A stretch of 36,615 nt of DNA from a virus, in IMG/VR virus record IMGVR_UViG_3300025128_000141, positions 1 through 36,615 of that record. One strand, written 5' to 3'. A model generated the notes under the pieces. That model ran no database searches. It was not told the DNA's origin and worked only from the letters and a program-made list of their open reading frames with translations. A program made the position numbers and the translations under genes. This document shows positions 13,126-20,697 of this stretch, in pieces (positions within the stretch are counted from its first letter, which is position 1; each line of letters begins with the position of its first letter).

Positions 13126-13131
13126 ACCAAT

Positions 13132-13419
13132 ATGGCTGATAAAGCGTGGAAACAACGAGAGCGGAAGGTTGCAGAGTTTTTTGGTGGCACAAGAACACCT
13201 TTATCTGGTGGTAATGGCAAAATTACACGCGCTGATGTCATACATGACGACTTATTTATAGAATGTAAGCTACGCGCCAAGCATACTGCTGTTACTTTGT
13301 GGGATGATACAAAACAATTAGCTGATTTAGAAAACAAAACACCTGTAATATGTCTTTGTGAAAAGAATCGCAAAGGTTTTTGGGTGATGGTACACAGTGA
13401 TGACTTGGAAAAACTATGA
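13132..13419 (+). CDS. PD-(D/E)XK nuclease, Holliday-junction-resolvase-like
   Basis: The 95-residue protein has KQRERKVAEFFGGTRTPLSG near the N-terminus, then ADVIHDDLFIECK, which supplies the D and E-x-K of a PD-(D/E)XK core, followed by a helix (LWDDTKQLADLE) and strands. Such stand-alone small nucleases, placed directly before terL, may resolve branched DNA before packaging. The ATG has no clear ribosome site and may be read from a leaderless transcript. Its end overlaps terL as ATGA. Confidence 0.8.
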   Translation: MADKAWKQRERKVAEFFGGTRTPLSGGNGKITRADVIHDDLFIECKLRAKHTAVTLWDDTKQLADLENKTPVICLCEKNRKGFWVMVHSDDLEKL

Positions 13420-14831
13420 ATGATATAGAAAGAGCAGTAGAAATAGCCAGAGAGTTACAGTATCGCAAGGATACAAATCGCATGGCGTTCTATGAGCCTT
13501 ACGAATACCAAAAAAAATTTCACAATGCAATTGCACAGCAGCGTTTGCTGATGGCAGGTAACAGAATTGGCAAATCTTTCTGCGGAGCAATGGAGATGGC
13601 GTTTCATTTAACAGGACAATATCCAGATTGGTGGAATGGCAGGCGTTTCAATCGGCCCATCAGGGCGTGGGCAGGTGGCGCGTCTAATGAAACGACCAGA
13701 GATATATGTCAAAAAGAATTAGTGGGGCAACCAGACGATCCATCTGCAAGAGGCACAGGAAGTATACCATTAAAATATATAGGAGAAACAGTTAGGAAAG
13801 CTGGTGTACCAAATGCCATGAACAGTCTAGTTATAAAACACGTAACAGGTGGCTGGTCTAGGTTGGCGTTCAAAGCATACGAGATGGGCAAAGAAAAATG
13901 GATGGGAGAAAGTCTTGATGTTATATGGCTAGACGAAGAGCCACCATCATCTATCTATACGCAAAGTCTAACACGTACTGCTGACAAAGGTGGTATTGTT
14001 TACATGACTTTTACGCCAGAAAATGGTATGACAGAAACGGTAGCGCAGTTTGTTAATGATCTTCGGGATGGGCAAGCACTTATACAAGCTGGATGGGATG
14101 ATGCACCACATATGACTGACACGGTGCGCGATCAAATACTTGCTGCGCTGCCACCACACGAACGTAAGATGCGTGAACAAGGCATACCACAATTAGGTAG
14201 TGGTCTTGTTTTTCCTTTGCCAGAATCACAGATGGTATGCGATCCAATAGAAATACCCACATACTGGCCTAGAATTTGTGGTATAGATTTTGGTTGGGAT
14301 CACCCTACAGCTGCTGCGTGGATAGCGTGGGATAGAGATAGTGATATTATTTATATATACGACACTTATGCAATGTCGCAAGAGGCTGTACCTATACATG
14401 CTAGTGCCATAAAATCAAAAGGTAACTGGATACCTGTAATGTGGCCTATGGACGGTAGGCAAGCAGATAAAGGATCTGGTAAATCATTAACAGAACAATA
14501 CAGATCTGAAGGCGTGAACATGACACGAGAACATTTTAGCAATCCACCACAGCAAGGACAAAAAGAAGGCAGTGGTGGTAACTCTGTTGAGGCAGGCGTA
14601 CAGGAGATATACACGCGTTTAATGACAAATAGATTGAAAATTTTTAATAATCAGAGTAAATTATTAGAAGAGTTACGGATGTATCACCGTAAAGACGGTA
14701 AAATTGTAACAAAACATGATGATGTTATATCTGCAATGCGTTATGCGGTTATGTCTGTAAGAAAAGCTAGAATAAAAGATTACGAGCCTGTGCAATTAGA
14801 ATCAGATAGTAGTTTTAACGTATTTATGTAG
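13416..14831 (+). CDS. terL: Terminase large subunit (ATPase and nuclease)
   Basis: The 471-residue protein carries a Walker A at G48-NRIGKS-54, a Walker B with DVIWLDEE at 168-175, and a C-terminal RNase H-like nuclease with ICGIDFGWDHP (D291), WPMDGRQ and KHDDVISAMRYA (D435/D436). It translocates DNA into the prohead at the portal and cuts the concatemer. Length is normal for the family. The start overlaps the resolvase-like gene by ATGA. With terS and the GC-rich island it forms the packaging unit. Confidence 0.96.
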   Translation: MNDIERAVEIARELQYRKDTNRMAFYEPYEYQKKFHNAIAQQRLLMAGNRIGKSFCGAMEMAFHLTGQYPDWWNGRRFNRPIRAWAGGASNETTRDICQKELVGQPDDPSARGTGSIPLKYIGETVRKAGVPNAMNSLVIKHVTGGWSRLAFKAYEMGKEKWMGESLDVIWLDEEPPSSIYTQSLTRTADKGGIVYMTFTPENGMTETVAQFVNDLRDGQALIQAGWDDAPHMTDTVRDQILAALPPHERKMREQGIPQLGSGLVFPLPESQMVCDPIEIPTYWPRICGIDFGWDHPTAAAWIAWDRDSDIIYIYDTYAMSQEAVPIHASAIKSKGNWIPVMWPMDGRQADKGSGKSLTEQYRSEGVNMTREHFSNPPQQGQKEGSGGNSVEAGVQEIYTRLMTNRLKIFNNQSKLLEELRMYHRKDGKIVTKHDDVISAMRYAVMSVRKARIKDYEPVQLESDSSFNVFM

Positions 14832-14837
14832 GAAAAA

Positions 14838-15092
14838 ATGGGCGGCATAGCAAAAACAATAAATAGAGCTTTTGGTGGTAGTAGGCCAAAATCTGTTGCG
14901 CCAGTAGTACAACAAGCAGCACAACCAACAACAACATCTGCAATGGCAACGCCAAGTGCTGCTCCTATGGGATCTGGTTATGGTGGGCAAAGCACTATAA
15001 TGACAAGTCCTAGAGGATTAGAGAATGAAGCTAATGTAGGAAGAACTGTGTTAGGTGGAGGATCACGAACTGAACGTAGGAGAATGATGTAA
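14838..15092 (+). CDS. Small Gly/Ala-rich putative virion protein, paralogue A
   Basis: The 84-residue protein has a low-complexity Ala/Thr/Pro middle and a C-terminal motif IMTSPRGLENEANVG, followed by RTVLGGGSR, shared with the 70-aa protein at 15618. Proteins of this kind between terL and portal in T7-like phages (compare gp6.7 and gp7.3 of T7) are minor virion or assembly factors with a Gly-rich tail. This is inference from position and style. It ends in RTERRRMM, and its stop overlaps the next start as TAATG. Confidence 0.8.
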   Translation: MGGIAKTINRAFGGSRPKSVAPVVQQAAQPTTTSAMATPSAAPMGSGYGGQSTIMTSPRGLENEANVGRTVLGGGSRTERRRMM

Positions 15093-15202
15093 TGATGAAA
15101 AAGAAAAAAGTTAAAACAATAAAAAAAGTTATTAAAGGTTTAAAAAAAGCGTCTGCATCACACAAAAAACAAGCAAAGACATTAAGCAAAGCAATTAAAT
15201 GA
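15092..15202 (+). CDS. Lys-rich mini-protein (36 aa)
   Basis: The short frame begins MMKKKKVKTIKKVIKGLKK and has 16 Lys in 36 residues. It is coupled at both ends: TAATG with the gene before and ATGA with the GNAT gene after, which is strong support for a real gene despite its size. It could be a cationic helix binding DNA or membranes. No family assigned. Confidence 0.72.
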   Translation: MMKKKKVKTIKKVIKGLKKASASHKKQAKTLSKAIK

Positions 15203-15627
15203 TTGAAGTCCGTACAGACGACAATACAAAACAAGAAGCGTACGATTGGATAAAGAGCAGGGCGCATATAAACAGGGAGCTGGAAGAAAACGATAGACAT
15301 ATTGCTTTTTTAGTAGATAATAGTATTAAGGCATGTTTATTGTTTTCAGATTTTGATGGTTACAATATTTTTGTGCATTTAGCAATAGATGATGCAAGAT
15401 TGTGTCAAAGAAGATATATAAGATTGATGTTTGATTATGCTTTTAATCAATGCAAATGTGGTAGAATAACAGCTATGTGTGTTGATGGTTACAGAAGAAA
15501 CGAAAGATTACTGCAAGGTGTTGGTTTTGTAAAAGAAGGTGTAATTAGACAAGCAATGTTAGTAAATAATAAGTATGTAGATGCAGCTTTATACGGAATG
15601 TTAAAAGGAGAATGTAAATGGGTATGA
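15199..15627 (+). CDS. GNAT-type acetyltransferase-like protein
   Basis: The 142-residue protein matches the small acetyltransferase-like proteins found between terL and portal in many podoviruses. The N-terminus is MIEVRTDDN; the core has CLLFSDFDGYNIFVHLAID, RRYIRLMFDYAFNQCKC and RITAMCVDGYRRNERLLQGVGFVKEG, the last being the GNAT motif B region (G-F-x-x-EG). The classic acetyl-CoA loop (Q/R-x2-G-x-G/A) is not clear, RLCQRRYIR being only a partial match, so catalytic activity is uncertain and a structural or adaptor role is possible. Confidence 0.78.
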   Translation: MIEVRTDDNTKQEAYDWIKSRAHINRELEENDRHIAFLVDNSIKACLLFSDFDGYNIFVHLAIDDARLCQRRYIRLMFDYAFNQCKCGRITAMCVDGYRRNERLLQGVGFVKEGVIRQAMLVNNKYVDAALYGMLKGECKWV

Positions 15628-15830
15628 AGATGAAGCCAGAAATGCCGCCACCAATAGATACATCTGTTACAGATAGGACTGCCGAAAAAGAAGCAGCTGT
15701 CGAACAAGAAAGACAAAGAATGATCAAGGCAGGTAGAACAGGATTAGGCTATAGTATTATGACAGGTGGACAAGGCGTAACTGACGAAGCAAACGTTGGT
15801 AAAACTGTATTAGGAACAGGATCACGGTAA
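15618..15830 (+). CDS. Small putative virion protein, paralogue B
   Basis: The 70-residue protein begins MGMKMKPEMPPP, has a charged helix (TAEKEAAVEQERQRMIKAG) and ends SIMTGGQGVTDEANVG, then KTVLGTGSR. Those last 25 residues align with the C-terminal part of the 84-aa protein at 14838 with 16 identities, so the two are paralogues or share a docking motif. AAGGAG lies 6 bases before the ATG. The stop overlaps the portal start as TAATG, which suggests stoichiometric co-expression with portal. Confidence 0.8.
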   Translation: MGMKMKPEMPPPIDTSVTDRTAEKEAAVEQERQRMIKAGRTGLGYSIMTGGQGVTDEANVGKTVLGTGSR

Positions 15831-17503
15831 TGGCTGTTGCACAGGAAACACTTTCACCATACGATTATTTAAAAAAACGTATGAGCGCAATGACTAGCTC
15901 AAGAGAAACTTGGGAGGATCATTGGCAAGAAATACTAGATTATGTTATGCCAAGAAAAGCAGATGTAACTCTAGTCCGTGCAAAAGGAGAAAAAAGAACA
16001 GAGATACTATACGATAGCACAGCTATAACAGCTAACACTTTACTTGCCGCAAGTTTACAAGGCACACTTACATCACCATCACTACCGTGGTTTTCTATAA
16101 AATTACGCGACAAAGAATTAAATGAACAAAGAGATGCACAGCTGTGGTTAGAAGATACAGCTAGACGCATGTATGACGCATTTAATGACGCAAACTTTAA
16201 CACAGAAGTACACGAAATGTATCTTGATCTTACATCTATTGGTACAGGATGTTTGTTTGTAGAAGAAAACTCAAAAGGTTTTGCAGAGGGTGGCATACAT
16301 TTTAAAACATTACACATAAATGAATTTTACATACAAGAAAACGTAAATGGCTATGTTGATACTGTCTATCGCAAATACAAAATGACAGCACGACAAGCCT
16401 TGCAAGAGTTTGGTGAGGACAATCTCGGTGATAAGGTAAAAGAGGCAGCGCACTCTAAACCAGAAAAAGAGTTTGTTTTTATCCATGCTGTTGAGCCAGC
16501 AGAAGATTACACACGCATGACAGGTGAAAGTAATACTAAGTTAAAGTTTCATAGTTGCCATGCTTGTGAAGAGGACAAGATGATTGTTCGCTCTGGTGGT
16601 TACAACGAATTTCCATATCTCGTACCTCGGTGGGCAAAAGCGACTGGTGAAACATACGGTCGCAGTCCATCATATAATGCTTTGCCAGATATAAAAACAT
16701 TAAACAAAGCTGTAGAGATAGGACTAAAAGCATGGGCCAAAGCTATAGATCCACCATTGTTAGTACAAGATGACGGTGTTATAGGGCGTGTTAGGACAAC
16801 ACCAGCTGGTATTACTGTTATTAGAAATGATGGTGCAATCAAACCGTTACAAATAGGCACTAATTGGCAAATAACTGACATGAAGGAAACCCAATTACGT
16901 ACAGCAATAAGGCAAGCCTATTATTCAGACCAGTTGCAGTTACAAGATGGCCCTCAAATGACTGCTACTGAAGTGCAGGTTCGTTATGAACTAATGCAAA
17001 GATTGCTTGGCCCAACGCTAGGTAGATTCCAATCAGAGTTTCTAAATCCACTAATTGAACGTATTTTTGGTATTATGCTAAGAGCAGGGGCGTTACTCCC
17101 TCCCCCTGATAGCATACAAGAAACAAAGATGGACATTGAATACGTTGGGCCACTAGCAAGATCACAAAGAATGGAAGAAGCTAATGCAATAGACAGATTG
17201 TATCAGCTTGCTATGAACATTGCACAAATAAATCCTGCTGTTATGGAAATCATAAACCATGATGAAGCTGTCAGAATGAGAGCAAAACTACTTGGTGTAC
17301 CAAACAGTATACTTGTTAGCAGAGATGATGTTGCTGATGCAAGAGAAGCACAAGCACAACAAATGATGATGCAACAACAAATGATGCAAGAGCAACAAGC
17401 AGCACAAGTTACACAACAGCAAGCAGAAGCCGCAAAAGCTGTTGCTGATCCAGATGCACAAAAAGGCATACAACAAGCACAAGAACAACTACAAGGATTA
17501 TAA
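15830..17503 (+). CDS. Portal (head-tail connector) protein
   Basis: The 557-residue protein matches the T7 gp8-type head-tail connector family in length and N-terminal pattern (LKKRMSAMTSSRETWEDHWQ, then EILDYVMPRK and RTEILYDSTA). Other family-like stretches are ANTLLAASLQGTLTSP, GRSPSYNALPDIKTLN and TATEVQVRYELMQR. The dodecameric ring is the DNA channel and terminase docking site. The last 50 residues are Gln-rich and coiled (QQMMMQQQMMQEQQAAQ), longer than in T7. Translation is coupled to the paralogue B gene. Confidence 0.95.
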   Translation: MAVAQETLSPYDYLKKRMSAMTSSRETWEDHWQEILDYVMPRKADVTLVRAKGEKRTEILYDSTAITANTLLAASLQGTLTSPSLPWFSIKLRDKELNEQRDAQLWLEDTARRMYDAFNDANFNTEVHEMYLDLTSIGTGCLFVEENSKGFAEGGIHFKTLHINEFYIQENVNGYVDTVYRKYKMTARQALQEFGEDNLGDKVKEAAHSKPEKEFVFIHAVEPAEDYTRMTGESNTKLKFHSCHACEEDKMIVRSGGYNEFPYLVPRWAKATGETYGRSPSYNALPDIKTLNKAVEIGLKAWAKAIDPPLLVQDDGVIGRVRTTPAGITVIRNDGAIKPLQIGTNWQITDMKETQLRTAIRQAYYSDQLQLQDGPQMTATEVQVRYELMQRLLGPTLGRFQSEFLNPLIERIFGIMLRAGALLPPPDSIQETKMDIEYVGPLARSQRMEEANAIDRLYQLAMNIAQINPAVMEIINHDEAVRMRAKLLGVPNSILVSRDDVADAREAQAQQMMMQQQMMQEQQAAQVTQQQAEAAKAVADPDAQKGIQQAQEQLQGL

Positions 17504-17730
17504 TGTCTGAAACAGATTACGATCAATACGAGAGAGAGCATATCGAACTTGTAGAGAACTACCGACAATGTTTTGATACTGATGCAGGCAAAAAAGTTTT
17601 AGAGGATTTAAAAGCTGCTTATGGCGACAGATTAAGTTATGAACAAGATCCGTACCACACAGCTTTTAAAGAAGGTCAGCGTAGCCTTTACTTACGCATA
17701 ACACGTTTAACAGAACAAAGGAAAGAGTAA
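17503..17730 (+). CDS. Bbp19-like small structural protein
   Basis: The 75-residue protein has YRQCFDTDAGKKVLEDL and QDPYHTAFKEGQRSLYLRI, the signature of the short Bbp19 family known beside portal and scaffold genes in podoviruses such as Bordetella phage BPP-1. Role unknown, probably in head assembly. It overlaps the portal stop as TAATG and is followed directly by the scaffold gene. Confidence 0.8.
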   Translation: MSETDYDQYEREHIELVENYRQCFDTDAGKKVLEDLKAAYGDRLSYEQDPYHTAFKEGQRSLYLRITRLTEQRKE

Positions 17731-18552
17731 ATGTACCCAGAAGAACAGGCCGATATGGAAACACAGGCAACCCAAGACAGCACTGTACTTGGATCTGAAG
17801 TAGATAGCGATAACCTAGATTGGAAATCATCACTACCATCTGATCTTGCTAATGATCCTACAATAGCACAATTTAAAGACGTAGAAAGTCTTGCAAAAAC
17901 AGTTGTTCATCAACAAAAACAAATGGGTAGTAGAATACCATTACCAAAAACAGATGATGAATACAAAGAATTGTATGGCAAATTAGGCAGACCAGATGAG
18001 CCGACAGGATATGAGATGAAAGTACCAGAAGGTATGGATGCTTATTTTAATGATAATATTATGGGCGAGTTTAGAAATGTAGCACACAATATTGGATTAA
18101 GTCAAAATCAAGTAAACGCACTGATGGAATATCAAGCAGGCATGGTTACTGCTGAAATAGATAATCAACCGTCAATATTAGCAGCACAAAAAGAAGAAAC
18201 AGAAAGTGTGCTAAAAAAAGAATGGGGTATTGATTACGATAAAAATGTACGAGCTGCACAAAGAGCATTGCAAGTATATGGAGATCCAGAAATAATGGAG
18301 CTAATGAATACAACAGCTGGTAACAATCCTGCTGTAGTAAAATTATTTGCAAGATTAGGTGCTGAAGTAACAGAAGATATGACACAGAACACACAGAATA
18401 ATAATCTTGCAACTTCTCGATTAGACGCACAAGATGAAATTTCTGATATATATTCTAATCCAGACCATCCTTATTTCAAAGGATCACACCCAGACCACAA
18501 AGCTGCTGTAGAAAAAGTCAGACAACTACATGAAAAAGTTTACGGTAGATAA
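17731..18552 (+). CDS. Capsid scaffolding protein
   Basis: The 273-residue protein is acidic, helical and Gln-rich. It includes PLPKTDDEYKELYGKLGRPD followed by EPTGYEM, a pattern typical of podovirus scaffolds, and a C-terminal helix NPDHPYFKGSHPDHKAAVEK, rich in His and basic residues as in capsid-binding helices. Position between portal and major capsid protein supports the call. It should guide prohead assembly and then leave the head. It starts straight after the previous stop. Confidence 0.88.
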   Translation: MYPEEQADMETQATQDSTVLGSEVDSDNLDWKSSLPSDLANDPTIAQFKDVESLAKTVVHQQKQMGSRIPLPKTDDEYKELYGKLGRPDEPTGYEMKVPEGMDAYFNDNIMGEFRNVAHNIGLSQNQVNALMEYQAGMVTAEIDNQPSILAAQKEETESVLKKEWGIDYDKNVRAAQRALQVYGDPEIMELMNTTAGNNPAVVKLFARLGAEVTEDMTQNTQNNNLATSRLDAQDEISDIYSNPDHPYFKGSHPDHKAAVEKVRQLHEKVYGR

Positions 18553-18559
18553 TTAAGAT

Positions 18560-18587
18560 TTGTAATCTAAATGTTCTATGTTATACT
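18560..18587 (+). promoter_or_regulatory. Candidate promoter for the capsid genes
   Basis: TTGTAA (18560-18565), 16 bases, TATACT (18582-18587), placed 8 bases after the scaffold stop. A transcript from here would begin near 18594 and carry the folded leader before the capsid gene, allowing extra capsid mRNA. Confidence 0.45.
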
Positions 18588-18600
18588 AGTTTAACAATTG

Positions 18601-18699
18601 CAAGTCCTTGCGGATAACTTGCACTGTGGGTATGATGCCTTAAAATCCGTATGACAGTGCGTTATCTGTAAGGTTTCCCTGTGTTACAGGATAAAAACC
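18601..18699 (+). ncRNA. Structured RNA leader of the major capsid gene
   Basis: GATAAC-TT-GCACTGT (18613-18627) pairs perfectly, apart from the TT bulge, with ACAGTGC-GTTATC (18654-18666), making a 13-pair stem with a 26-base apical part. Just after it CCTGT (18678-18682) pairs with ACAGG (18686-18690), flanked by GGTTT (18672-18676) and AAACC (18695-18699). An alternative stem of GCAAGT (18599-18604) with ACTTGC (18617-18622) would exclude the first, hinting at two states. No known RNA family recognised. Confidence 0.5.
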
Positions 18700-18730
18700 G
18701 TTTTAACTTTAACTTAACAGGAGAACTATT

Positions 18731-19591
18731 ATGTCAATAGAAATCACTACAGCTTTTGTCGAGCAATACAAAAGCAACGTGTTCCACTTGGCACAGCAAA
18801 AAGGTTCAAGATTAAGAGATGCGGTTAGATCAGAAACGGTTGTTGGTAAAGCTCATTTCTTTGAAAGAATCGGTACTGCTGCAGCAGAGCGTAGAACATC
18901 ACGCCATGCTGACACACCAAGAATGGATACACCACACTCCAGACGTAAAGTAACTATGGACGATTACGACTGGGCAGACTTGATTGATAACGAGGATAAG
19001 GTACGTATGCTTATTTCGCCTCAATCAGAATACGCAATGGCAGGCGCATGGGCAATGGGCCGAGCAATGGATGATTCAATTATTAGTGCAGCTACAGGCA
19101 CAGCTTATGGCGGTGTAAGTGGTGGAACTAGTGTGGCTCTTCCATCTGGTCAAAAAGTTGCTCACGGATCTGCAGGTTTAACACTGGCAAAACTATTATC
19201 AGCTAAAGAAATTCTTGACGCTAATGATGTTGATCCAGACGAACCAAGATATTGCGTGGTTACTGCAGGCCAATTAACTGATTTGTTAGGAGTAACACAA
19301 GTAACTTCAGCAGATTTTTCTAGTGTGAAAGCACTTGTGCAAGGCGAAATTAACACTTTCTTAGGTTTTAATTTTATCAGAACTCAACGTCTAGGTACTG
19401 ACAGTGATGGTAATCGCCAAGTGTTAGCTTTCACTTCATCAGGAATAGGACTTGCTGTCGGTCAAGATGTGAACACTCGCATCAGCGAACGTTCAGATAA
19501 GAACTATGCAACGCAAGTATTCCTATCAATGACTATCGGTGCTACACGTATCGAGGACGAAAAAGTCGTTGAAATAGCTTGCACAGAATAG
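18731..19591 (+). CDS. Major capsid protein
   Basis: The 286-residue protein follows the scaffold and matches the compact HK97-fold podovirus capsid group (Bbp17/P22-independent type): N-arm (TTAFVEQYKSNVFHLAQQKG), E-loop region with FFERIGTAAAERRTSRHADT, then DDYDWADLIDNEDKVRMLI, the A-domain with PRYCVVTAGQLTDLL, and GRAMDDSIISAATG. AGGAGA at 18719-18724 is a good ribosome site. The 178-base leader with its own promoter and strong RNA folding sets its expression apart from the scaffold. Confidence 0.94.
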   Translation: MSIEITTAFVEQYKSNVFHLAQQKGSRLRDAVRSETVVGKAHFFERIGTAAAERRTSRHADTPRMDTPHSRRKVTMDDYDWADLIDNEDKVRMLISPQSEYAMAGAWAMGRAMDDSIISAATGTAYGGVSGGTSVALPSGQKVAHGSAGLTLAKLLSAKEILDANDVDPDEPRYCVVTAGQLTDLLGVTQVTSADFSSVKALVQGEINTFLGFNFIRTQRLGTDSDGNRQVLAFTSSGIGLAVGQDVNTRISERSDKNYATQVFLSMTIGATRIEDEKVVEIACTE

Positions 19592-19603
19592 GAGGATTGA
19601 AAA

Positions 19604-20068
19604 ATGGCTACAGTTTATTCAGTACAAAAAACAAAATGGTCGCAGAATAACCCTTCTGAAAAAATTAACACGAATGAAAAAGGCGGAAGGCTACGTATTG
19701 CTTATGCACTATACGAAGCATCAAGCCTTGCATCAGGAGATGTTATTGAAATGTTCAATCTACCTAACGGTGCTAGAATATTAGAAGGTACACTTACCCA
19801 TGATGCTCTAGGTAGTAGTACAACACTATCTGTTGGACACGCAGCTTATACAAGCTCTGCAGGTGCAACAGTTGCATTAGATGTTGACGAATACTTTGCA
19901 GCAGCTGCTTCTACATCTATCACTACGGTGGCAGTAGCAGTAACATCAGCATTAGGAAGAAATAGTGTCGTAGACGCTAACCAAGATGGTATTCCTATTA
20001 CTGTTGTTATGGGTGGAGCTGCTGGTACAGGTACAATTGAATTGACTATGTACTACGTTCTTGACTAA
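19604..20068 (+). CDS. Capsid cement/decoration-like protein
   Basis: The 154-residue protein is Ala-, Thr- and Val-rich and predicted all-beta (MATVYSVQKTKWSQNNPSEK, later IAYALYEASSLASGDVIEMF and GARILEGTLTHDAL). Directly after the major capsid gene, this matches the position of the jelly-roll cement protein of Bordetella phage BPP-1 (Bbp16 beside capsid protein Bbp17). GGAGG lies about 10 bases before the ATG. Decoration of the head surface is inferred from context and composition. Confidence 0.75.
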   Translation: MATVYSVQKTKWSQNNPSEKINTNEKGGRLRIAYALYEASSLASGDVIEMFNLPNGARILEGTLTHDALGSSTTLSVGHAAYTSSAGATVALDVDEYFAAAASTSITTVAVAVTSALGRNSVVDANQDGIPITVVMGGAAGTGTIELTMYYVLD

Positions 20069-20080
20069 GAACAACAACAT

Positions 20081-20100
20081 GGGGGGAGTAACATCCCCCC
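20081..20100. terminator. Short G/C hairpin after the capsid genes
   Basis: GGGGGGA (20081-20087) pairs exactly with TCCCCCC (20094-20100) around a 6-base loop. It lacks a downstream T-run on either strand, so it may be a transcript stabiliser, pause or weak terminator that lets capsid mRNA outnumber tail mRNA, as T7 does after its capsid gene. Confidence 0.5.
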
Positions 20101-20115
20101 TAACTACAAAGGTGT

Positions 20116-20697
20116 ATGATGGTAACAGAAGTTTCTATATGCAGTAACGCACTAAGGCGATTAGGTGATGATCCAATCACTAGTTTGACAGATGACACAG
20201 AAAGAGCAAGATTGTGTAATGCGTTTTACGAAGATGCAAGAGATCTTACATTGCGTTCACATCCGTGGAATTTTGCTATTACAAGAGCTGCGTTAGCACA
20301 ACTCAGCACAACCCCAGCATACGGATTCGATTACATGTATGCACTTCCAACAGATCCATATTGTCTGCGTGTGTTAGAAATGGAATTTGCAGATTATATA
20401 TTTAAAATAGAGAATGACGCTACAAACGGTAGAGTATTATTATCTGATGAAAGCACAGCAAAAATACTTTACATAGCAAAAATTACAAATCCTACATTAT
20501 TTGATTCAATGTTTACAGAAACATTAACAGCAAAATTATCTGCCGATCTTGCTTATCCAATAACAGGCAGTGTGCAGTTGCAATCACAAATGGAAAAACT
20601 ATATAGAGATAAACTATCTGAAGCCAGAAGTGTTGATGGAATGGAAGGATTTGTAGATGACTTTGTTTCAACAACATTTACGGACTTTAGAACATAA
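20116..20697 (+). CDS. Tail tubular protein A (adaptor, gp11-like)
   Basis: The 193-residue protein begins MMVTEVSICSNALRRLGDDP, then ITSLTDDTERARLCNAFYED and LTLRSHPWNFA. These are hallmarks of the podovirus tail tube A/adaptor family that docks below the portal. A second ATG at 20119 gives the same protein less one Met. The last part is helical (KLSADLAYPITGSVQLQSQM). It is coupled to the tail tube B gene by TAATG at 20695-20699. Confidence 0.9.
   Translation: MMVTEVSICSNALRRLGDDPITSLTDDTERARLCNAFYEDARDLTLRSHPWNFAITRAALAQLSTTPAYGFDYMYALPTDPYCLRVLEMEFADYIFKIENDATNGRVLLSDESTAKILYIAKITNPTLFDSMFTETLTAKLSADLAYPITGSVQLQSQMEKLYRDKLSEARSVDGMEGFVDDFVSTTFTDFRT

Noticed and set aside
17203-17568. Cys-rich minus-strand frame opposite the portal C-terminus
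   Set aside because: Produced by reverse reading of Gln/Ala codons (caa, gca); no independent support.
18590-18700. Folded leader as a tRNA or tmRNA-like gene
   Set aside because: No acceptor stem with T-loop consensus (GTTCRA) and no CCA-like end; stems do not fit a cloverleaf.
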